NCBI GenBank assembly: GCA_003646935.1
Contig: QMLW01000178.1
Span: forward strand, 1 to 5,358
Length of the DNA stretch: 5,358 nucleotides
Direction of reading: 5' to 3'
From: Deltaproteobacteria bacterium
GTDB lineage: Bacteria; Desulfobacterota; DSM-4660; Desulfatiglandales; B25-G16
Made by a program: the position numbers and the translations under genes. The notes under the pieces are model-generated. The model was not told the DNA's origin. It ran no database searches and worked only from the letters and a program-made list of their open reading frames with translations. Below, in pieces: positions 1-4,821 of this stretch (its first letter is position 1; each line of letters begins with the position of its first letter).

Positions 1-277
1 CGCGTACTTTTTCTCCCCGCTCCCTGAGGTTACCCATGTCGTGGGTGTCCAGTCCCTCGAGGGCCTCTCTGATGGCGCCCTCGATGTTGGCCTCCTCGAG
101 CAGATAGCGGTAGGCGTAGGCGGTGATGGCGAAGCCCCCGGGGATGTTGACCCCCTTGTCGGTGAGCTTCTGGTACATCTCCCCCAGAGAGGCGTTCTTT
201 CCTCCCACCAGGGGGACATCGTCGATGCCGATCTCATCGAACCACAGGATGAGTCGTTGGTCTCTGTCATCTGTCAT
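1..277 (-). CDS. ppsA: Phosphoenolpyruvate synthase, N-terminal part (runs off the left edge)
   Basis: Only the first 92 codons are present; the gene continues leftwards out of the window. PEP synthase converts pyruvate, ATP and water to PEP, AMP and phosphate in the cytoplasm, the entry to gluconeogenesis from pyruvate. The visible part is the start of the ATP-grasp nucleotide-binding domain. It reads LILWFDEIGIDDVPLVGGKN at residues 9-28, continues with ASLGEM to 34, and has IPGGFAIT at 45-52. This VGGKNASLGEM block with a preceding LW(F/Y) segment is characteristic of PpsA rather than of pyruvate phosphate dikinase, which lacks that leader. The ATG at 277-275 is preceded on the minus strand by AAAGGAG (286-292) with an 8-nt gap, so the start is secure. 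It is divergent from the hydrolase gene at 419. G+C-rich codons are used more heavily here than in the hydrolase gene. Confidence 0.93.
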   Translation of the reverse strand, partial: MTDDRDQRLILWFDEIGIDDVPLVGGKNASLGEMYQKLTDKGVNIPGGFAITAYAYRYLLEEANIEGAIREALEGLDTHDMGNLRERGEKVR

Positions 278-318
278 GCGTGTGTCTCCTTTCCCCTTTA
301 GCTTCTATGAAGGCACAC

Positions 319-348
319 CTTATAGCACCACCGATGAGAGGTTGTCAA
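319..348 (-). promoter_or_regulatory. Sigma70-type promoter for ppsA
   Basis: Read on the minus strand, a perfect TTGACA box (348-343) is followed after 18 bp by TATAAG (324-319), which matches the -10 consensus at five of six bases. Transcription would start near 312, giving a leader of about 35 nt that includes the ppsA ribosome binding site. Its -35 box lies on the same bases as that of the opposite promoter. Confidence 0.7.
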
Positions 349-370
349 TTGGCAAAAAATGGTTTACAAA
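342..370 (+). promoter_or_regulatory. Sigma70-type promoter for the cysteine hydrolase gene
   Basis: TTGTCA (342-347, five of six consensus bases) is followed after exactly 17 bp by TACAAA (365-370, four of six). A start near 377 would give a leader of about 42 nt for the gene at 419. The -10 box is weaker than that of the divergent ppsA promoter. Confidence 0.5.
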
Positions 371-418
371 GGCCTCACCAGAGGGAGAGAAAATCGTTTG
401 CCGAGAAAGGAACATGCG

Positions 419-1000
419 ATGGTGACGGAAGGAAAAGACCCGGCCATTTTAGTGATAGATATGGTAAAGGATTACTTTCAATCTCAACGAGAGCTAGCGA
501 TTACCCCCTTTGCAAGGGCTATCATCGGCCCCATACGGGAACTCACGAGGATATTCAGGAACAATGGTTGGCCTGTTATCTTTGCAACGGATGCATTCAA
601 GGAGAATGATTTCATCTTCACCGGAAGAATGAAACCGGAGTCGTTAGAGGGTACCGAGGGCGCCGAGGTTATCGATGAGCTTGACCGAAGGCCAGAGGAT
701 CTATGGGTGCCCAAACCCCGCTTCTCCGCCTTTTTTCAAACCGGCTTGGAGCTCTACCTGCGGGAGAGAAACGTCGCGCTGTGCGCGGTAACCGGCATCG
801 CCACACCCGTGTGCGTGCTGACGACCGCACTTGATGCGATCTGTTACGATTTTCGGTGCGTCATCGTATCCGACTGTACCGCGGCCGCCTCCATGGAGGC
901 CCATAATGATATCCTCCGTGTGTACAGAAAGACTGCCCTTTTTCCCCTGCTCAAGGTATGTAGTGCATCAGAGCTACTAGCCGAGTTAGAGATCCTTTAA
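419..1000 (+). CDS. Isochorismatase-family cysteine hydrolase, probably lacking the metal site
   Basis: This 193-residue cytoplasmic protein has the length and fold signature of the isochorismatase/nicotinamidase superfamily, which hydrolyses amides, ureides or vinyl ethers through an Asp-Lys-Cys triad. The triad is visible: Asp14 in ILVIDMVKDYF, Lys99 in VPKPRFSAFF, and Cys132 in TGIATPVCVLTTALDA. GTEGAEVIDEL (78-88) is also typical. In nicotinamidases a DxH...H metal site follows. Here Asp58 is kept (TDAFKEND), but Phe60 and Glu74 occupy the places where His is usual, so a nicotinamidase call is not supported and the substrate is unknown. I chose the ATG at 419, which has GAGAAAGG 8 nt upstream. 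The in-frame ATG at 359 adds 20 residues unlike the family, has no good ribosome binding site, and lies upstream of the candidate -10 box. Confidence 0.88.
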   Translation: MVTEGKDPAILVIDMVKDYFQSQRELAITPFARAIIGPIRELTRIFRNNGWPVIFATDAFKENDFIFTGRMKPESLEGTEGAEVIDELDRRPEDLWVPKPRFSAFFQTGLELYLRERNVALCAVTGIATPVCVLTTALDAICYDFRCVIVSDCTAAASMEAHNDILRVYRKTALFPLLKVCSASELLAELEIL

Positions 1001-1017
1001 GAAGGAGCGCTTGTGCT

Positions 1018-1221
1018 ATGATAAAACCATGGCCTATTATCGAGACGAGTGAGGACCCGGATATGGGCCTTTTTTCCGTAAGGGTGAATCGCTGCCGTTC
1101 TCCGAGAACGGGCGAAGATTTTCCGCCGTATAAAGACACTGTGAGCGCTGCCTTTCCGCATACCTCAATACGTAGACGCTCATTGCTTTTCGTATTGACA
1201 GGCAGCATAACTATATTGTAG
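1018..1221 (+). pseudogene. Probable remnant of a Nudix hydrolase gene (N-terminal fragment)
   Basis: A 67-residue ORF starts 17 nt after the hydrolase stop, with GAAGGAG (1001-1007) as a well-placed ribosome binding site. Residues 1-39 or so (MIKPWPIIETSEDPDMG, then LFSVRVNRCRSPRTGEDF) resemble the N-terminus of ADP-ribose-pyrophosphatase-type Nudix proteins, where a W-x-(I/V) strand is followed by F-x-(V/L)-R and SPRTG. From about residue 40 the resemblance stops. No Nudix box (GX5EX7REUXEEXGU) occurs here or in the other forward frames before the thiolase gene, so the protein cannot be a working Nudix enzyme. The break near 1140 comes shortly before the AT-rich control region of the thiolase operon, as if that operon replaced the rest of the gene. 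The Nudix assignment is by eye from a short stretch. It may instead be an expressed small protein in an operon with the hydrolase. Confidence 0.4.
1095..1122 (+). terminator. Possible weak terminator hairpin downstream of the hydrolase
   Basis: CCGTTCT (1095-1101) and AGAACGG (1105-1111) form a perfect 7-bp stem around a 3-nt loop. A run of four T follows at 1119-1122, separated from the stem by 7 nt. The T run is short and displaced, so the hairpin is clear but its function as a terminator is doubtful. Confidence 0.25.
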
Positions 1222-1228
1222 TTATAAT
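1195..1228 (+). promoter_or_regulatory. Candidate promoter of the thiolase-DUF35 operon, abnormal spacing
   Basis: The region before the thiolase gene contains an exact TTGACA (1195-1200) and an exact TATAAT (1223-1228), but they are 22 bp apart, against the usual 16-18 bp. Either the TATAAT works with an activator, as at over-spaced promoters of the MerR type, or only one box is used. The TATAAT lies at the centre of the palindrome at 1213-1241. A start near 1235 would leave a leader of about 50 nt. Confidence 0.35.
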
Positions 1229-1241
1229 ATAGCTACAATAT
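1213..1241. promoter_or_regulatory. 29-bp palindrome, likely repressor operator
   Basis: ATATTGTAG (1213-1221) and CTACAATAT (1233-1241) are exact inverted repeats separated by 11 bp. Inside the spacer, TAT (1223-1225) pairs with ATA (1229-1231), so only one base pair off-centre (1222/1232) breaks the symmetry. The palindrome covers the TATAAT box 44 bp before the thiolase start, where a dimeric repressor would block transcription. TetR- and GntR-type regulators commonly bind sites like this next to acyl-CoA genes, but no regulator gene is in the window, so the family is not assignable. Confidence 0.55.
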
Positions 1242-1284
1242 GTGAATGTAATCATATATTTGGACTAGAAAAGGAGGGGTACCT

Positions 1285-2451
1285 ATGGGAAGAGTCGGCA
1301 TAATTGGCGTTGGACAGAGCAGGTTCGTGAGGGGGTATCCGGGCTCCATAAGGGAGCTTGCCTTTGAGGGATTTAAGGAGGCCATTGAGGATGCCAAGAT
1401 AGGGACAAAGGACATCGACGCATCGATAATCGCATCTGCCCCGGAGTACGATAAGCAACGATCTCCAGCAGGGGTGATCGCCGAATATCTGGGCCTCATT
1501 CCCCAGCCTACCTTCTACATCGAGTCAATCTGCTCATCGAGCAGCGCTGCCTTAAAGGTGGCCTATTCCATGGTGAAGGCGGGGTTACACGACGTGGTGG
1601 CGATTGTAGGCTTTCAGAAGATGTCGGAGATCTCATCCAGTGAGTCCCAGGAGAGGATGGGCAGGGGTGCAGATATTCAGTGGGAATCACCCTTTGGTAC
1701 CATGATGCCCGCATACTATGCCATGTACGCGCAGGCACATATGGCCGAGTACGGAACAACCCTTGAAGACCTCGCAAGGATACGGGTAAAGGCGGCCACC
1801 TACGGCCAAATCAATGAGAAGGCCGTGTATCGAAAGGAGGTGACCATGGAGATGTTCACCGATCCAGAGAGCAATATGTCCGCTCATGTGGCTAAGCCCT
1901 TGCGGGTAGGCGATTGCTGTGCCAATGCAGACGGCAGTTCCTGCGTCATTGTGGCATGTGAGGAAAAGGCCAAGGCCATGTGCGAAAAGCCCGTGTGGAT
2001 CTTGGGAATCGGCGCTGCCTCTGAGGCGGTGAACATGGCTGGGAGGGCCCTCGTGACCGGGTTGTCAGTCAGTATTGAGGCGGGAAAACAGGCATACGAG
2101 ATGGCAGGTATGGGCCCGAAGGATATCGATGTGGCCGAGGTACACGACTGCTTTACCATTGCTGAGATGATGGCCTATGAGAACCTCGGATTCGCGAAGC
2201 CGGGCGAGGGGAAGGAACTGATTGCGTCAAAGGAGACCTACAAAGAAGGGAGCATTCCAGTGAACATAGATGGAGGTCTGTTGTCGAAGGGACATCCCAT
2301 TGGTGCAACAGGTGGCTCTCAGATTAGAACCATCGTGCTGCAACTCCGAGGAGATGCAGGACAGATGCAGGTAAAAGATCCGGAAATCGGCCTTATCCAT
2401 AATATCGGCGGTGTCGGTCTCTATGGCAATGTAACCATCCTGGGGAGGTGA
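1285..2451 (+). CDS. Thiolase, SCP2/lipid-transfer type (acetyl-CoA acetyltransferase family)
   Basis: This 388-residue cytoplasmic protein has the full thiolase length. Thiolases split or join 3-ketoacyl-CoA and acetyl-CoA through a cysteine nucleophile. Visible landmarks are the N-terminal VGIIGVGQSRF (4-14), Cys83 in ESICSSSSAAL, His287 in VHDCF, His337 in the GHPIGATGG loop, and HNIGGVGLYG at 372-381. The last segment lacks the second cysteine of classical thiolases and matches the SCP2-thiolase group. Cys83 plus both histidines argue for a true thiolase rather than the Ltp2-type aldolases, which also pair with DUF35 proteins but have lost the Cys. AAGGAGG (1271-1277) lies 7 nt before the ATG. 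Its last codons carry the ribosome binding site of the next gene, a DUF35 protein, so the two products are likely made together and form a complex, as in BbsB/BbsA. The substrate is unknown. Confidence 0.9.
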   Translation: MGRVGIIGVGQSRFVRGYPGSIRELAFEGFKEAIEDAKIGTKDIDASIIASAPEYDKQRSPAGVIAEYLGLIPQPTFYIESICSSSSAALKVAYSMVKAGLHDVVAIVGFQKMSEISSSESQERMGRGADIQWESPFGTMMPAYYAMYAQAHMAEYGTTLEDLARIRVKAATYGQINEKAVYRKEVTMEMFTDPESNMSAHVAKPLRVGDCCANADGSSCVIVACEEKAKAMCEKPVWILGIGAASEAVNMAGRALVTGLSVSIEAGKQAYEMAGMGPKDIDVAEVHDCFTIAEMMAYENLGFAKPGEGKELIASKETYKEGSIPVNIDGGLLSKGHPIGATGGSQIRTIVLQLRGDAGQMQVKDPEIGLIHNIGGVGLYGNVTILGR

Positions 2452-2455
2452 GAAG

Positions 2456-2887
2456 ATGGCCAAGAAGGAAGTTGATGACAGATTTAAGAAATTCGGTACC
2501 GTGAGCTTCACGGCTATTTCCAAGACGAATGACTTCATTGACTACCTCGAGGAAGGAAGAGTGATGGGCACCAGGTGCAGGGATTGCGGGGCTACGTTCT
2601 TTCCTCCACGCTCTGACTGCTCCTCGTGCCTGCAGAGCAACATGGAGTGGTTTGAGGTATCAGGGACCGGAAAGCTGGTGAGCTTCAGCGAGCTCAAGTA
2701 TGGGCCCGTGGGATTTGAGGATGATCTTCCCTATACCATTGCCCTCGTGGATTACGGCGATTACAAGGTGTTTGGGAGGATATCGAAGGACATAGCCTAT
2801 GAGGATCTAGAGGTGGGAATGGGCCTGAAGACCGAGAGCAACATACTGCCAAATGGCCAGCTCAACTACGTGTTCACCACACCCTGA
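2456..2887 (+). CDS. DUF35 zinc-ribbon/OB-fold protein, probable thiolase partner subunit
   Basis: This 143-residue protein has the usual DUF35 layout. An N-terminal helix region (about 23-38, TNDFIDYLEEGRVMGTR) is followed by a rubredoxin-like zinc ribbon with Cys41, Cys44, Cys55 and Cys58 (CRDC, then CSSC), then an OB-fold from about 64 to 143 (GTGKLVSFSELKYGP at 70-84; PYTIALVDYGDYKVFGRI at 92-109). In known systems DUF35 proteins bind the thiolase, as in archaeal acetoacetyl-CoA thiolase/HMG-CoA synthase and in benzoylsuccinyl-CoA thiolase (BbsA). There the OB-fold part helps hold or shuttle the CoA substrate. The ATG is 4 nt after the thiolase stop, and its ribosome binding site GGGAGGTGA overlaps that stop, so translation is probably coupled. 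All four zinc ligands are present. Specificity cannot be read from this subunit. Confidence 0.88.
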   Translation: MAKKEVDDRFKKFGTVSFTAISKTNDFIDYLEEGRVMGTRCRDCGATFFPPRSDCSSCLQSNMEWFEVSGTGKLVSFSELKYGPVGFEDDLPYTIALVDYGDYKVFGRISKDIAYEDLEVGMGLKTESNILPNGQLNYVFTTP

Positions 2888-2937
2888 AGCAAGCCACCAG
2901 GATGTCTAGACGTCGAAGCGATGTCCATCAAGATAGC

Positions 2938-2996
2938 GCGCTTTTCCTTTTTGCCCTCGAAACAATCTCTTTAATCGGAAGGAAAAGCGCATTTTT
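2938..2996 (+). terminator. Probable Rho-independent terminator after the DUF35 gene
   Basis: GCGCTTTTCCTT (2938-2949) and AAGGAAAAGCGC (2979-2990) are exact 12-bp inverted repeats, followed at once by ATTTTT (2991-2996). It starts 50 nt after the DUF35 stop. The 29-nt loop is longer than usual for an intrinsic terminator, which lowers confidence. It separates the thiolase-DUF35 pair from the gene at 3101. Confidence 0.55.
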
Positions 2997-3040
2997 GTAG
3001 CTCACCACAATGCCCGATACGGAATTTTTCCTGGTAATTG

Positions 3041-3079
3041 ATCTCTCCCTGGTGTTCGCGCATCCGATGGAGGAGAGAT
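3041..3079 (+). repeat. Inverted repeat in the leader of the HMGCS-like gene
   Basis: ATCTCTCC (3041-3048) and GGAGAGAT (3072-3079) are exact 8-bp inverted repeats with a 23-nt loop. They end just before the ribosome binding site (3083-3090) of the gene at 3101. This could be an mRNA hairpin affecting translation or chance; no T tract follows, so it is not a terminator. The rest of the 2888-3100 gap shows no convincing promoter and no gene. Confidence 0.3.
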
Positions 3080-3100
3080 GAAAAGGAGGTCGAATAGCAC

Positions 3101-4543
3101 ATGAAAGGTATCGTCTCTTTTAGCGGGTATCTCCCACTGTACCGTATACAAAGGGAAGTCATCTTGAAAAACATGGGGTGGCTCAATCAGGCCGCCTATG
3201 TCAAGGGGCAGAAGTGTGTGGCCAACGTCGATGAAGACAGCCTCACCATGGCCGTGGCCTCTTCCATGAACTGCCTGGAGGGCCATGAGAGGAGCAGTGT
3301 GGGTGGCCTCTATTTCGCCACAACCACCGCACCCTTTCGGGAGCGGGGATGTGCCGATATCATACGGACTGCCCTGGATCTGGAAAGCACCATTCAAACG
3401 GCTGATTTTTCGGGTTCCACCGGTGCAGGTACCGCTGCATTGATCGCAGCGCTCAACGGTATTGACGAAGGCTCCTCAGAGCTCATCCTCGTGTGCGCAT
3501 CGGATGTGCGGCTCGGCAAGCCAGGCAGCTCTCAGGAGCTGACCTTCAGCGATGGCGCCGCGGCACTCATGGTGGGAAGCGATGCCGTCATCGCTGAGTA
3601 TGAGGGATCCTATAGCGTTTCCTATGATTTTCCCGATCATTGGAGGACGGAACAGGACCGGACCGATAGGGCCTGGGAGGATCGGTTCGGACGGGAGCAA
3701 GGCTACCGGAGGTTTATCCCCGAGGCCATCACAGGGCTCATTAACAAATACAAGGTCGAGGTCAAGGATATCTCCAAGGTGATCTTTCCTGGAATGTACC
3801 CTCGTGATCACGCAGCAATCTGCAAGCGAATGGGATTGGCCCCATCACAGGTTCAGGATCACCTCATGACGACCATGGGAAATACCGGCACCGCCTACCC
3901 CTTGCACCTGTTCATCGCGGCCTTGGAGGAGGCAAACCCGGGCGATCTGCTGATCGTAGCCGGTTTTGGCAGCGGGAGCGATGCGCTTCTGTTTCGGGTC
4001 ACCGAGGAGATCGGGAGGCTGCGGGATACGAAGCGGGGAATAAAACAGTGCCTGGAAGTTACAAGGGAGCTTGCAAGTTACGAGAAGTACCTCGCCTTCA
4101 AGAACCTCATCACGCCTGAAGGGGGGATCAGGGCGGAGGCCATACCCTTCACTGCCTTGTCGCTGGTATGGAGAGACCGACGGGAGATCGTAGGCCTGTG
4201 CGGGTCTCGGTGCACGCGGTGTGGAACGCCCCAATATCCGGCGCAGCGGGTCTGTGTGAATCCCCACTGTGGGGTAATCGACGAGATGGAGCCCTACCGG
4301 TTTTCAGACCGGAAGGGCACGGTATTCAGCTTCACCGGTGACCTCTTGGCATTTACACCGCACCCTCCGGCAATCTATGCGCTTGTTGATTTCGACGGGG
4401 GAGGCAGGTTCTGGTTCGATGTCACGGATTGCGATCTCGAGACAATGACTATCGGTATGCCCGTTGCGATGACCTTCAGAAGGAGGTACATAGATGAGAA
4501 GAGCGGGGTTATCGGCTACTTTTGGAAAGCAGTGCCGGTTTGA
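3101..4543 (+). CDS. HMG-CoA-synthase-like (KAS III fold) protein fused to a C-terminal DUF35 domain
   Basis: This 480-residue protein joins two domains. Residues 1 to about 305 have the HMG-CoA-synthase/KAS-III pattern: GIVSFSGYLPLYRI (3-16), TADFSGSTGAGTAAL (100-114), ASDVRLG (133-139), FSDGAAALMVG (149-159), GNTGTAYPLH (260-269), and FGSGSDALLFRV (289-300). Residues about 345-480 form a DUF35 domain with zinc ligands Cys371, Cys374, Cys385 and Cys390 and an OB-fold (KGTVFSFTGDLL at 405-416; PPAIYALVDFDGGGRFWFDV at 422-441). Aligned by eye with archaeal HMG-CoA synthase, the catalytic Cys falls on Thr107 and the catalytic His on Pro230, whereas the Asn of GNTG (261) is kept. Ordinary HMG-CoA synthase activity is therefore doubtful; the protein may do other acyl-CoA chemistry or act structurally with the neighbouring thiolases. 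AAGGAGGT (3083-3090), 10 nt before the ATG, fixes the start. It lies between two thiolase genes. Confidence 0.85.
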   Translation: MKGIVSFSGYLPLYRIQREVILKNMGWLNQAAYVKGQKCVANVDEDSLTMAVASSMNCLEGHERSSVGGLYFATTTAPFRERGCADIIRTALDLESTIQTADFSGSTGAGTAALIAALNGIDEGSSELILVCASDVRLGKPGSSQELTFSDGAAALMVGSDAVIAEYEGSYSVSYDFPDHWRTEQDRTDRAWEDRFGREQGYRRFIPEAITGLINKYKVEVKDISKVIFPGMYPRDHAAICKRMGLAPSQVQDHLMTTMGNTGTAYPLHLFIAALEEANPGDLLIVAGFGSGSDALLFRVTEEIGRLRDTKRGIKQCLEVTRELASYEKYLAFKNLITPEGGIRAEAIPFTALSLVWRDRREIVGLCGSRCTRCGTPQYPAQRVCVNPHCGVIDEMEPYRFSDRKGTVFSFTGDLLAFTPHPPAIYALVDFDGGGRFWFDVTDCDLETMTIGMPVAMTFRRRYIDEKSGVIGYFWKAVPV

Positions 4544-4556
4544 AATAAGGTTAACC

Positions 4557-4791
4557 GTTCACGGTTCAACGTTAAGGGTTTACCGATGGAATCGGGATTC
4601 ATTGTTCATGACCAATTACTTGTCTAATAGTTCTTCAACTTTTAACCCCTGAGTTTGTATGGTTAGAGAAAATATCTGCATTATCTCATACTTTTACTTG
4701 TAAGAAGGGATAACATATACGGCAAGGCTTTAAGACAATATCGCTAAAGGTGACAAAAAAGAAAGGTAACCTTGAACGCTGAACCCGGAAC
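4557..4791. repeat. Candidate 235-bp element bounded by imperfect inverted repeats
   Basis: The 278-bp gap between the fusion gene and the second thiolase holds no gene that I can support. Its left arm (4557-4584, starting GTTCACGGTTCAACGTT) and the reverse complement of its right arm (4765-4791, starting GTTCCGGGTTCAGCGTT) match at 17 of the first 22 bases and then share TTACC after a 1-base offset. The enclosed 180 bp is AT-rich and non-coding. A small hairpin, AACCGT/ACGGTT (4553-4566), overlaps the left arm just after the stop codon. The layout recalls a MITE or a dispersed intergenic repeat. I see no clear target-site duplication. Confidence 0.4.
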
Positions 4792-4821
4792 CCATGAAAG
4801 GATAGGTATAAGGAGATACAT

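Noticed and set aside
359..418. Upstream in-frame ATG extending the cysteine hydrolase by 20 residues
   Set aside because: The extra residues are basic and unlike the family N-terminus, no good ribosome binding site precedes 359, and it lies upstream of the candidate -10 box. The ATG at 419 has a well-spaced GAGAAAGG.
41..425. Forward-strand ORFs across the ppsA start
   Set aside because: They are opposite-strand shadows of ppsA and the divergent promoter region, with no recognisable protein features.
2995..3023. Possible promoter TTGTAG-17 bp-TACGGA for the gene at 3101
   Set aside because: Only about half or fewer of the consensus bases match in each box, and TTGTAG overlaps the terminator T tract.
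3002..4267. Long minus-strand ORFs (up to 140 codons) opposite the HMGCS-like fusion gene
   Set aside because: They are antisense to a clearly conserved coding gene, carry no family motifs, and are expected by-products of its G+C-rich codon use.
4553..4566. AACCGT/ACGGTT hairpin just after the fusion gene as a terminator
   Set aside because: It has only a 6-bp stem with a 2-nt loop and no T tract. It is better seen as part of the inverted-repeat arm.
4693..4721. Possible promoter TTTACT-17 bp-TATACG for the second thiolase
   Set aside because: It has four of six matches in each box, in AT-rich DNA where such matches are frequent; too weak to list as a feature.
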